From NCBI RefSeq assembly GCF_014647675.1, contig NZ_BMPQ01000025.1, positions 62,001 through 126,000 of the forward strand: a stretch of DNA of 64,000 nucleotides, given 5' to 3'. The notes below the pieces were generated by a model that searched no databases, had not been told where the DNA came from, and saw only the letters and a program-made list of their open reading frames with translations. This DNA is from Streptomyces flaveus. GTDB taxonomy: Bacteria; Actinomycetota; Actinomycetes; Streptomycetales; Streptomycetaceae. Made by a program: the position numbers and the translations under genes. This document shows positions 33,201-41,098 of the stretch, piece by piece (position 1 is the stretch's first letter; every line of letters starts with the position of its first letter).

Positions 33201-35003
33201 ACCCTGCGCGCCGAGCGCGCGGAGATCGCAGGCGTCCCCGACGACGTACCGGACGATGGAGCGGCAGAGGGCGAGGGCGCTCCCAAGGCAGGCACAACAG
33301 GAGACACAACAGGAGAAAAACCGGGCGGCAAGGCCTCCGGCCACGTCCACCCCAAGCCTTCCCTCCCCGCCCTCCGCGAGGCCTACCGCGCCGCGTCGCA
33401 GCTCTACGAGAAGGTCGGGGTCGGTGCCGATCTGCGGGCCGAGCAGGCGCGGGCCGAGAGCGACGAGAGTGCCGCGCTCGCCGAGCTGGACCGGCTCAGC
33501 AACAAGGTGCGTACGCGCGCGGCGCAGCTTCTTCAGTCCCCGGACGGTTCCGACGGGCCGTCCCGGCAGGCCGCCGTCGCCCGGGCCGAGGGGCTCGTCC
33601 AGCTGCTGGAGACCCGTATGTCGACCGCGAGCGAGCAGCTCGGTCGGCTGCGCGGCGAGGCCGAGCGGCACGCCCCCGAGGACGGCGAGGCCCACACCGA
33701 GCTGCCCGAGGAGCTTCTCCCGCGCGACGCCGAGCACGCGCAGAGCCTGCTGCGTACCGCCACGGCCGAACTAGCCTCCCGTACCGAGGCATTGAGCCAG
33801 GCACGTGAGGCTCACGCCGAACTGCTCGACGCCCACCGAGCCGCCGAGGACGCGGCCGGCGGCTTCGACGAGACGGCCGCCCTGCTGCGGGACCTCCTGC
33901 GCGAGCACGCCACGGACGAGGAGCGGGAGGAGCCCGAGCCGTACCCCGGCACTCTGGAAGAGGCCCGGCAGTCCGCCGCGGAGACCCGCCGCTCCTTGCG
34001 GGGCTGCGCCGCCGACCTCTCCGCCGCCGAGGCCGCCGTACGAGAGGCGAGCGACGTCCTCGTACGGCATGCCAACTCGACGCGTTACGAACAGGTCCGC
34101 ACCCCCGCCCGGCAGCAGATCCGCGAGCTGCCCGCCTCCGCGCTGCCCGAGCACGCCCAGAAGTGGGCGGACGCCTTCGCACCCCGGCTCCGGGTCCTCA
34201 CCGACGAGTTGGCGCAGCTGGAGCGCAACCGGGACTCGATCGTCGACCGGCTGCGAGGACTCGTGGAGTCGGCGCTGGCGACCTTGAGGTCCGCCCAGCG
34301 GCTGTCCCGTCTCCCCGAAGGGCTCGGCGAGTGGTCCGGGCAGGAGTTCCTGCGCATCCGCTTCGAGGAACCCGACCAGGCCACGCTCACCGAACGGCTC
34401 GGCGAGGTCATCGACGAGGCGACCCGAGCGGCCGTCAAGAAGAACTCCGACCTGCGCCGCGACGGCATGACGCTGCTCCTGCGCGGTGTCGGCGCGGCAC
34501 TCCAGCCGAAGGGCGTCGCCGTCGAGATCCTCAAGCCGGACGCCGTACTGCGCGCCGAGCGAGTCCCCGTCGGGCAGATGGGCGACGTGTTCTCCGGCGG
34601 CCAGCTGCTCACCGCTGCCATCGCCCTGTACTGCACGATGGCCGCACTCCGCTCGAACGACCGGGGCCGCGACAAACAACGGCACGCGGGCACACTGTTC
34701 CTCGACAACCCCATCGGGCGGGCCAACGCGACGTATCTGCTGGAACTGCAGAGGGCGGTCTCGGACGCGCTGGGCGTCCAACTCCTCTACACCACGGGTC
34801 TGTTCGACACGACAGCGCTGGCGGAGTTCCCCCTGGTCATCCGTCTCCGCAACGACGCCGATCTCCGAGCCGGCCTGAAGTACATCAGCGTGGAGGAACA
34901 CCTCCGGCCGGGGCTGCCGCAGCAGACCCCGGCCGGAGAGGGCGAATCGGTACACAGCGAGATCACGGCGACCCGCATGTTCAAGCGCCCGGCCGTGACC
35001 TGA
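30207..35003 (+). CDS. SMC/MukB-like coiled-coil ATPase
   Basis: A 1598-residue ATPase. The N-terminal head carries the P-loop LENGGGKSVLLKL (residues 63-75; Leu63 stands where the first Walker A Gly is usual, with Lys69 and Ser70 present). Long Ala/Glu/Arg-rich coiled coils (about 280-690 and 835-1330) flank a non-coiled block (about 695-830, with YLGERGIPALPGWRYLAQAV and VDGVIITDPETHARA) that could be a hinge. The C-terminal head has the signature FSGGQ (1462-1466) and a Walker B strand LFLDNP with Asp1500 followed by Asn1501 instead of Glu. Gly/Pro-rich inserts interrupt the coils near 618-655 and 1008-1045. It probably works with the two upstream proteins on DNA. It ends 28 bp from convergent betB. 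Confidence 0.82.
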   Translation: MYELSRIRLYSIGPAGARYADTVLDLRGVGEPVPDPAPTQAEFFEEEPAGPPRRPAPAGVLFLENGGGKSVLLKLIFSVMLPGHRNTLGGASSGVLRKFLLADDCGHVALEWQHTLTGECVVAGKVSEWRGRQVSNDPRKFAEAWYSFRPGPGLSLDNLPVAEATAVRPHVEGVSGAQGRRRTMKGFRDAITEAGKAYPHLEVHWEEIHDRWNEHLGDLGLDPELFRYQREMNSDEGEAAGLFAVKKDSDFTDLLLRAVTDTRDTDGLADLVGGFGNKLGRRAELIAEREFTAGSVDLLGRIVEAAETRSRARDIHTAAERRTRTLARRLTARAVQERVRSAELAQRVTAAAHTVTEAEGARSRSALIAAELAYRHASLALAGAEKAAAAQKRELADARTLHSAWQAAEAVLRHRAAADRSARVAVAIREAERDAAPALAELAKAAVDLVRALHSAAEGAETVANEEEERSAALQETGEAAHRDSTAAATEAQRARSEVGHLRQRLGEVEQETAEAVRAGWLDDTAPDADPARAALAASDAEKTAVAAWDTAREASRRASEHAREAAATESRAELTAARASDAATAAERAYDAERTTAEALAGEERLAELLSLPNASGGRRGGVPSPRAGADGSGGNAGGVHGDVTGVPGEGQGVTAVQPMPEGPLTAEELDRYADELRELLDDGVASAERQLFELRTVAADDARILGALGDGGLLPPGPDVMAAVEYLGERGIPALPGWRYLAQAVDPVDHARVLTARPELVDGVIITDPETHARAREALADAALLPRSAVAVGTAAALLAPTPAHDAGDGGRSDVFLVPPNPAMHDEHAADEERQALRTRASERDEEIRELAARLAKDRELAARLASWRTGCPAGRLAELAAAARDARAFAEEAEAGLAEARTVRAEADEAASDAARVRDERQDAAQRARRAADALAGLAFRLRERAGWQARLRELADEAAESEARAQTCLERARAADEDRRAAQRTADDARRTARTLRAERAEIAGVPDDVPDDGAAEGEGAPKAGTTGDTTGEKPGGKASGHVHPKPSLPALREAYRAASQLYEKVGVGADLRAEQARAESDESAALAELDRLSNKVRTRAAQLLQSPDGSDGPSRQAAVARAEGLVQLLETRMSTASEQLGRLRGEAERHAPEDGEAHTELPEELLPRDAEHAQSLLRTATAELASRTEALSQAREAHAELLDAHRAAEDAAGGFDETAALLRDLLREHATDEEREEPEPYPGTLEEARQSAAETRRSLRGCAADLSAAEAAVREASDVLVRHANSTRYEQVRTPARQQIRELPASALPEHAQKWADAFAPRLRVLTDELAQLERNRDSIVDRLRGLVESALATLRSAQRLSRLPEGLGEWSGQEFLRIRFEEPDQATLTERLGEVIDEATRAAVKKNSDLRRDGMTLLLRGVGAALQPKGVAVEILKPDAVLRAERVPVGQMGDVFSGGQLLTAAIALYCTMAALRSNDRGRDKQRHAGTLFLDNPIGRANATYLLELQRAVSDALGVQLLYTTGLFDTTALAEFPLVIRLRNDADLRAGLKYISVEEHLRPGLPQQTPAGEGESVHSEITATRMFKRPAVT
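33294..33317 (+). repeat. 12-bp in-frame tandem repeat inside the SMC-like gene
   Basis: ACAACAGGAGAC is followed directly by ACAACAGGAGAA, encoding TTGD-TTGE in a low-complexity linker between coiled-coil blocks. The use of ACA, GGA, GAA and AAA codons is strikingly unlike the GC-rich codon use of the rest of the gene, which suggests recent or hypervariable sequence. Confidence 0.6.
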
Positions 35004-35031
35004 GCGCCTGGCCACGGCTGACCTCAGGGCG

Positions 35032-36501
35032 TCAGGAGAACCAGCCCTGAGGCGCCGGGCTGGTGTTGCGCCAGATGTGCTTGGGCTCCTGGTACTCCGC
35101 CAGACCCGTCGGACCGAGTTCGCGGCCGAAGCCGGACTGCTTGAAGCCGCCCCACTCCGCCTGCGGAACGTACGGGTGGTAGTCATTGATCCAGACCGTG
35201 CCGATGCGCAGCCGGGACACCACGCGCTGCGCGCGCTCCTGGTCGGAGGTCCAGACGGCGCCGGCGAGGCCGTAGATCGTGTCGTTCGCGAGGCGGACCG
35301 CGTCGTCCTCGTCGGTGAACCGCTCCACGGTGAGGACCGGGCCGAAGGACTCCTCTCGCACCACGGACATGCCGGCGCCGCACTCGTCGAGCACGGTGGG
35401 GAGGTAGAAGTAGCCGTCCGCCAGAGCCGGGTCGCCGCTGGGGCGGGCGCCGCCGCAGCGCAGCACCGCTCCCTCCGCGAGCCCCGCCGCGACATACGCC
35501 TCGACCTTGGCGAGATGTTGCGCGGAGATCAGCGGGCCGGTCTGCGCCTGCTCGTCGAACGGACCGCCCAGCCGGATCAGTCGGGCCCGGCGCACCACCT
35601 CGTCGACGAACCGGTCGTGCAGTGAGTCCTCGACCAGCAGCCGGGCGCCCGCCGAGCAGACCTGCCCGGAGTGCAGGAACACGGCGGTGAGCGCCATGTC
35701 GACGGCGGTCTCGAAGTCGGCATCGGCGAAGACGATGTTGGGGTTCTTGCCGCCGAGTTCGAGGGCGACCTTCTTGACGGTGCCCGCTGCCGTGGCCATC
35801 AGACGGCGACCGGTCTGCAGACCGCCGGTGAAGGAGACCATGTCGACGTCGGGGTGGTCGGCCAGCGGGGCGCCCGCCTCGGGGCCCGAGCCCAGGATCA
35901 GGTTGGCGACTCCCGCCGGGAGCCCGGCCTCCGAGAGCAGCCGCATCAGATGGATCGCCGAGTGCGGGGTGAGCTCGCTGGGCTTGAGGACGAAGGTGTT
36001 TCCGGCGGCCAGGGCCGGGGCGACCTTCCAGGCCGTCTGGAGAAGGGGGTAGTTCCAGGGGGTGATCAGCGCACAGACGCCGACCGGTTCGTACACCACC
36101 CGGCTCTCGGCATCCGGGTTGCCGGTGTCGACGACGCGGTCGCCGACCTGCGCCGCAAGGTGGCCGAAGTAGCGGAAGCAGTTGGCGATGTCGTCCATGT
36201 CATACTCGCTCTCGACCAGCCGCTTGCCGGTGTCGAGGGATTCGGCGCGGGCCAGCAGCGCCTTGTCGCGTACGAGGAGATCGGCGACGCGCAGCAGCAG
36301 GTCGCCGCGCTCGGCGGCCGGGGTGCCCGGCCAGGACCCCTCGTCGAAGGCGTGCCGGGCGGCGGCGATCGCCAGGGCGGTGTCCTTGCCCCCCGCCTCG
36401 TCGACGACCGCGACCGGACTGCCGTCGGCGGGACAGCGGATCTCACGGGTCCCCTCGTCGAGAGCGGCGGTCCAGGCACCGCCGATGAACAGGTCCGGCA
36501 T
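35032..36501 (-). CDS. betB: betaine-aldehyde dehydrogenase
   Basis: A 489-residue NAD(P)-dependent aldehyde dehydrogenase, most likely oxidising betaine aldehyde to glycine betaine. Key sites are Asn150 in ITPWNYPLLQ, Glu248 in ALELGGKNPN and the catalytic Cys282 in HSGQVCSAGARL. The C-terminal IGTVWINDYHPYVPQAEWGG and GFKQSGFGRELG favour a BetB/GbsA-type enzyme. GAAGGAA precedes the ATG. It is the last gene of the minus-strand choline/betaine island, 202 bp after the substrate-binding protein gene, with a GC hairpin between them. Substrate assignment rests on family resemblance plus neighbouring betA and transporter genes. Confidence 0.9.
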   Translation of the reverse strand: MPDLFIGGAWTAALDEGTREIRCPADGSPVAVVDEAGGKDTALAIAAARHAFDEGSWPGTPAAERGDLLLRVADLLVRDKALLARAESLDTGKRLVESEYDMDDIANCFRYFGHLAAQVGDRVVDTGNPDAESRVVYEPVGVCALITPWNYPLLQTAWKVAPALAAGNTFVLKPSELTPHSAIHLMRLLSEAGLPAGVANLILGSGPEAGAPLADHPDVDMVSFTGGLQTGRRLMATAAGTVKKVALELGGKNPNIVFADADFETAVDMALTAVFLHSGQVCSAGARLLVEDSLHDRFVDEVVRRARLIRLGGPFDEQAQTGPLISAQHLAKVEAYVAAGLAEGAVLRCGGARPSGDPALADGYFYLPTVLDECGAGMSVVREESFGPVLTVERFTDEDDAVRLANDTIYGLAGAVWTSDQERAQRVVSRLRIGTVWINDYHPYVPQAEWGGFKQSGFGRELGPTGLAEYQEPKHIWRNTSPAPQGWFS

Positions 36502-36564
36502 GGTCGATTCCTTCGGTTGCTTCCAGGCCCGACGGGACTCGGCGGGGCTGTGCGGGCACGGTCC

Positions 36565-36610
36565 GCGTGCCCCCGCCGGCCGCCGTGCGGGACGGGGCGG
36601 CGGGGCACGC
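36565..36610 (-). terminator. GC-rich hairpin between the transporter operon and betB
   Basis: GCGTGCCCCCGCC pairs imperfectly with GGCGGCGGGGCACGC across a 15-20 nt loop region. It lies about 95 bp after the binding-protein gene stop and 64 bp before the betB start. It may terminate or attenuate transcription ahead of betB. No T tract is visible. Confidence 0.5.
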
Positions 36611-36703
36611 GATCACAGCCGTCAACTCACGCCGCGGCTCATGACGTCACGCGATGGCTCAGGTCAGCCGGGCGTGTGGTTACGGGAGCCGGGCGGCCTG
36701 TGA

Positions 36704-37666
36704 CTACGGCAGCCAGGCCTTGACGACGTCCGGGTTGGCGTCCACCCACTTCTTCGCGGCCGCCTCCGGGGACATCTTCTCCTGGGCGATCATCTTGGCG
36801 ACCTCGTTCTGCTGCTCCGCGGTCCACTTGAAGTTCTTGAGGAACGTGGCCGCCTTCCCGCCGTCCTTGGCGAAGTCGGCGTTGAGGAACTTCTGCAGCG
36901 GGGTGTTGGGGTAGGCGCAGGCGACCTTCTTCGGGTCGGCGTCGCAGCCCTCCTTGTACTCCGGCAGCTTCACCTCGACCATCTCCACCTCGGCGTTGAG
37001 CCACTGCGGGGTCCACCAGTAGGTGAGGAAGGGCTTCTTGGCCTTGGCGTTCTGCTGGATCTGGGTGATCTGGGCGGCTTCGGAGCCCGCGTAGACCGTC
37101 TTGAGGTTCAGATTCAGGTTCTTGATGATGGCGTCGTCGAAAGTGACGTAGTCCGGGGAGCCTTCGAGCAGCTGGCCCTTGCCGCCGCTCTCCGAGGTCT
37201 TGAGCTCGTCGACGTACTTGCTGAGGTTCTTGTAGTCAGTGACGTCGGGGTTCGCGTCGGCCCAGTACTTGGGGACGAACCAGCCGATGTGGCCGGTGAC
37301 CCCGAGATCGCCCGCCTTCACGACGGTCTTCTTGTCCTCGACGTACTGCTTCTCCTGCTCGGGGTGGCCCCAGTCCTCCAGGACGGCGTCGATCGTGCCC
37401 TTGCTGAGCGCGTCCCAGGCGATGACCTCGCCCATCTGCTTGGTGTTGACCTTGTAGTCGAGCTCGGTCTCCAGCACGTACTGGGCGACTGCCGTGTTGG
37501 CCTCCGCGCCCACCCAGGAGGGCTTGGTGAGGGTGATCGTGTCGGTGCTGCCCGCGGAGGCGGACTTGCCGGTGTCGGCAGCGCCGCAGCCGGCGACGGC
37601 GGTCAGGCCGAGGCCGGCGGCGACGGCGAGGGCGGAACGGAATATGCGGCGTTGTCTGGTCTGCAC
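36704..37666 (-). CDS. glycine betaine/choline ABC transporter substrate-binding lipoprotein
   Basis: A 320-residue lipoprotein of the ProX/OpuAC type. The signal peptide ends in the lipobox LTAVAGCGA, with Cys27 lipidated. The mature part shows LTKPSWVGAEANTAVAQYVL, IDAVLEDWGHPE and the aromatic-rich LTYWWTPQWLNAEVEMVEVK, suited to a cation-pi cage for a quaternary ammonium group. It acts outside the membrane and hands substrate to the adjacent fused permease. The GTG start at 37666 follows AAGGAAG. Third gene of the ATPase-permease-binding-protein set. Whether it takes betaine, choline, carnitine or proline betaine cannot be fixed by sequence. Confidence 0.92.
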   Translation of the reverse strand: MQTRQRRIFRSALAVAAGLGLTAVAGCGAADTGKSASAGSTDTITLTKPSWVGAEANTAVAQYVLETELDYKVNTKQMGEVIAWDALSKGTIDAVLEDWGHPEQEKQYVEDKKTVVKAGDLGVTGHIGWFVPKYWADANPDVTDYKNLSKYVDELKTSESGGKGQLLEGSPDYVTFDDAIIKNLNLNLKTVYAGSEAAQITQIQQNAKAKKPFLTYWWTPQWLNAEVEMVEVKLPEYKEGCDADPKKVACAYPNTPLQKFLNADFAKDGGKAATFLKNFKWTAEQQNEVAKMIAQEKMSPEAAAKKWVDANPDVVKAWLP

Positions 37667-37812
37667 GATGAATTCTTCCTTAGCTTGCTCAAGAGCCTGC
37701 TCAAGCCCGGTTGCGGTTGCCCCGCGCGGGCCTGCTTGCCTGTGCGTGGTCAGTGGTGAACTTGCGTGTTCTGAAGGGGAGTCGACCGGCTCGGGCGACC
37801 GTGACTGGCGTG

Positions 37813-39936
37813 CTAGCCGTCCTTCCTCCGCGCCGGTGCGGGCTGGGTCACCCGGTCCAGTACCAGACCGAGACAGACGATCGCCGCGCCCGCCACCAGG
37901 CCGACGCCGAGGTCGCCGCGGGACAGGCCGTACACGACGTCGTAGCCGAGGGCCCCGCCGCCGACCAGGCCGCCGACGATGACGACGGCCAGCACCAGCA
38001 CCACACCCTGGTTGACGGCCAGCAGCAGTGCCGGCCTGGCCAACGGCAACTGGACCTGGCGCAGTTGCTGCATACCGGTGGCCCCCAGCGAACGGGCGGC
38101 CTCCAGAGCGGCCGGGTCGGTCTGCTTCAGACCCTGGGTGGTGATGCGGACCACGGCGGGCAGGGCGTACGCGACGGCCGCGGTGATCGCGGCGGCACGC
38201 CCCACTCCGAACAGCGCGACGACCGGGATGAGGTACACGAACTGCGGCAGGGTCTGCAGGACGTCCAGCACCGGCCGCAGCGTGCGCTCCACCCAGGAGA
38301 CGCGGGCGGCGAGGATGCCGATGAGGACGCCCAGCACCAGGGTGAGCGCCACGGCGCCCAGGACCTGTGACAGCGTGTCCAGAGTTTTCGACCAGACACC
38401 GAGGACACCGGTGGCCGCCAGCGCCGCTGCCGCGCCGAGCGCGGTGCGCCAGGTGCCGGCCAGCAGCGCCAAGCCCGCGACCAGCAGGAGCAGCGACCAC
38501 CACGGGGCGCCCTGGAGGACGTCACGGAGCGGGTTGAGCACCCAGGAGGTGAAGTTGGACGCCCAGACCTCGGTGCCGCCGAGGACGGGAACCCCGGCGT
38601 GGACGTGGTTGACCATCCAGTCCTGGATGTCGTTGACGGGGCCTGAGATGTCGAACGTCCACGCGTCGGGCCAGGTCGCCGCACCGGCGAGCTTGCCCGC
38701 CACGAGGGCCGCCACGATACCGAGGACAGTGGCCACGGTGCTCACGGCGACCGTGATCCACCGGATCCGACCTGCGTACAGCAGCCGGGAGCCGAGGCGT
38801 AGCGGACGAGGGCCGAAGTACACCGGCACGCGCACCGCACGGGGCCCGTCGGCGGCAGGCGGCGCGCCGAGCAGCTCACCCGCGGCCTCGGTCGTGCGGT
38901 CCAGCCATACGGCGATCAGCACGATCGGGATGCCCGCGGCGAGTGCCGCTCCGACGTCGACGGTGGACAGCGCGGAGTACACCTCGTCGCCGAGACCGCC
39001 GGCCCCGATCACCGAGGCGATGACCACCATGGACAGGGCCATCATGATCGTCTGGTTGAGGCCGAGCAGCAGTTCCTTGCGGGCCAGCGGCAGCCTGGCC
39101 GTGCGCAGCCGCTGCCAGCCGCTCGCACCCAGCGAGGCCGAGGCCTCGAGCACGGCCGGGTCGGCACCCCGCAGACCCAGCGCGGTGAGCCGCGTCATGG
39201 GGGGCGCCGCGTAGATCACGGTGGCGAGCAGGGCGGCGGGCGAGCCGGTGCCGAAGATCAGCACGAAGGGGAGCAGGTACGCGAAGGCCGGGAGCACCTG
39301 CATGGTGTCCAGCACGGGGCGCAGGGCCCGGTCGACCCGGTCGGAGAGGCCGGCCGCCAGGCCGAGCAGGAAGCCGACCAGTGCGGAGACGGCGACCGCG
39401 ACGATCATGAGGGCCAGCGTGAGCATCGCCGGGTCCCACATGCCGAGCAGACCGCAGCCGGCGAAGGCGCCGAGTGCGATCGCGGCGACCTTGAGCCCGG
39501 CCCGGCCCGCTCCGCCGGCCCGCCAGGCGAGCAGTACACCGGCGGCGGTGACACCCGTCCAGCCCAGGAAGTCCAGCAGTTGGTAGACGCCGTCCACAGC
39601 GTCCACCGAGGTGTTGCTGATGTGCAGCAGGAAGTAGAGGAAGACCGGGCTGGTGTCGCGGTTGTCGACGATCCACTTGCTGAAGTCGTCGAGCGGTCCC
39701 GAGATGTCCACACCCAGTGCGCCGGGCCAGCTGTCACTGCCCCACAGCACGGCGGCGACAGGCACTAGCACCATCGCGAGGGCGGCGAGGCCGGTCAGCC
39801 GGCGGCTTGCGGGACGCATGACGGACAGCCGGGCCCGCAGCCTGGCCAGGGCGCCGGCGGTTTCGGGGCCGCCCGGCGGGGAGCCGACCTTCTCCGGGTT
39901 CGGGCTGTCCGGCTTGGTGGGGATCGTGGTACTCAT
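37813..39936 (-). CDS. double-domain glycine betaine-type ABC permease
   Basis: A 707-residue fusion of two ProW-type permease units. The first has DRALRPVLDTMQVLPAFAYL and the EAA-like loop EASASLGASGWQRLRTARLP; the second has ERTLRPVLDVLQTLPQFVYL and EAARSLGATGMQQLRQVQLP. Each half begins with an extracytoplasmic betaine-type segment (SWPGALGVDISGPLDDFSKW; TWPDAWTFDISGPVNDIQDW). The two halves probably replace the usual homodimer, so one polypeptide spans the membrane. The ATG at 39936 follows GGTGAGCG. It is 73 bp downstream of the ATPase gene. Confidence 0.92.
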   Translation of the reverse strand: MSTTIPTKPDSPNPEKVGSPPGGPETAGALARLRARLSVMRPASRRLTGLAALAMVLVPVAAVLWGSDSWPGALGVDISGPLDDFSKWIVDNRDTSPVFLYFLLHISNTSVDAVDGVYQLLDFLGWTGVTAAGVLLAWRAGGAGRAGLKVAAIALGAFAGCGLLGMWDPAMLTLALMIVAVAVSALVGFLLGLAAGLSDRVDRALRPVLDTMQVLPAFAYLLPFVLIFGTGSPAALLATVIYAAPPMTRLTALGLRGADPAVLEASASLGASGWQRLRTARLPLARKELLLGLNQTIMMALSMVVIASVIGAGGLGDEVYSALSTVDVGAALAAGIPIVLIAVWLDRTTEAAGELLGAPPAADGPRAVRVPVYFGPRPLRLGSRLLYAGRIRWITVAVSTVATVLGIVAALVAGKLAGAATWPDAWTFDISGPVNDIQDWMVNHVHAGVPVLGGTEVWASNFTSWVLNPLRDVLQGAPWWSLLLLVAGLALLAGTWRTALGAAAALAATGVLGVWSKTLDTLSQVLGAVALTLVLGVLIGILAARVSWVERTLRPVLDVLQTLPQFVYLIPVVALFGVGRAAAITAAVAYALPAVVRITTQGLKQTDPAALEAARSLGATGMQQLRQVQLPLARPALLLAVNQGVVLVLAVVIVGGLVGGGALGYDVVYGLSRGDLGVGLVAGAAIVCLGLVLDRVTQPAPARRKDG

Positions 39937-40009
39937 CGGCCGCTCACCGCCGCGTTCCGGCGATCTCTGCCGGAGTGGGCGCCGCGATCCGTCGTACCGG
40001 TATGCGCGC

Positions 40010-41098
40010 TCATGCGGCCGCACCCGCCTTCGGCGAGGCGGTGTCGAGGCCCGCCACGACGGCGAGCAGGGCCTCGTGGTCGACGATGCCGAGCAGCTTG
40101 CCGTCGTCCATGACCCGCGCCGGCGCGCCGTCGCGGGCAACGGCCTCGATGGCGGTGGCGACCGTGGACAGTGGGGTGACCTCGGGGCCGACGCCCGCCT
40201 CGCCGTCCCGCGCCGGGCGCATGGCGGTGCGGGCCGTGATGACCTGCTCACGGGGTACGTCGCGAACGAAGTCCCGTACGTAGTCGTCGGCCGGGGCGGC
40301 GACGATCTCCTCCGGGGAGCCGCACTGCACGATCGCCCCGTCGCGCATGAGCGCGATCCGGTCGCCGAGCCTGAGCGCCTCGTTCAGGTCGTGCGTGATG
40401 AAGATCATCGTGCGGCCCTCCTCGCGGTGGAGCCGGATGACCTCCTCCTGCATGTCACGGCGGATCAGCGGGTCGAGCGCGCTGAACGGCTCGTCGAACA
40501 GCAGGACTTCGGGGTCGACGGCCAGTGCCCGCGCGAGCCCGACACGCTGCTGCTGGCCGCCGGACAGCTGGGTGGGACGGCGGTGCTCCATGCCTTCGAG
40601 GCCGACCTTGGCGATCACCTTCATGGCCTGAGCGCGGCGTTCGAGCCGGTCCACGCCCTGGATCTCGAGTCCGTAGGCGACGTTGTCGAGCACCGAGCGG
40701 TGCGGCAACAGCCCGAAGTGCTGGAAGACCATGGCCGCCCGGTGCCTGCGCAGCTCACGCAGACGGGCCTTGTCCATGGCGAGGACGTCCTCACCGTCGA
40801 TCTCCAGCACGCCGGAGGTGGGTTCGATCAGCCGGGTCAGACAGCGCACGAGGGTGGACTTGCCGGAGCCGGACAGGCCCATGACCACGAACACCTCGCC
40901 CTGCCGTACGTCGAAACTCACGTCGCGCACGGCGACCGTGCAGCCCGTGCGGCGGCGCAGTTCGTCGGCCGGCAGCTCTGCGAGTTCCCCGTTGGGTATG
41001 CGCTCGGCCTTCGGCCCGAAGACCTTCCACAGATTGCGTACGGAGAAAACGGAGGCGGTGTCCTGCACCGTCTCCTCTTTCGTCATGGACGTGGACAT
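40010..41098 (-). CDS. glycine betaine-type ABC transporter ATPase with C-terminal CBS-like part
   Basis: A 362-residue OpuAA/ProV-type ATPase. Walker A is GLSGSGKST, the signature LSGGQQQRVG, Walker B LLFDEPFSALD and the switch His lies in FITHDLNEALRLGDR. The N-terminal KVFGPKAERIPNG insertion is typical of ProV. The C-terminal 85 residues (TARTAMRPARDG to ARVMDDGKLLGIVDHEALLA) form a CBS-like module, often an ionic-strength sensor in this family. The start codon at 41098 shares one base with the betA stop (TGATG), so uptake and choline oxidation are translationally linked. Confidence 0.92.
   Translation of the reverse strand: MSTSMTKEETVQDTASVFSVRNLWKVFGPKAERIPNGELAELPADELRRRTGCTVAVRDVSFDVRQGEVFVVMGLSGSGKSTLVRCLTRLIEPTSGVLEIDGEDVLAMDKARLRELRRHRAAMVFQHFGLLPHRSVLDNVAYGLEIQGVDRLERRAQAMKVIAKVGLEGMEHRRPTQLSGGQQQRVGLARALAVDPEVLLFDEPFSALDPLIRRDMQEEVIRLHREEGRTMIFITHDLNEALRLGDRIALMRDGAIVQCGSPEEIVAAPADDYVRDFVRDVPREQVITARTAMRPARDGEAGVGPEVTPLSTVATAIEAVARDGAPARVMDDGKLLGIVDHEALLAVVAGLDTASPKAGAAA

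Noticed and set aside
27552..35003. Calling the SMC-like module a Wadjet defence system
   Set aside because: No JetD-type nuclease/TOPRIM gene is present in the window, the proteins do not show the JetA/JetB signatures I know, and the neighbours are metabolic genes. A condensin-like label is as far as the sequence allows.
36541..36620. CRISPR-like or repeated GC-rich units near betB
   Set aside because: A single imperfect hairpin without regular spacers; interpreted as a terminator.
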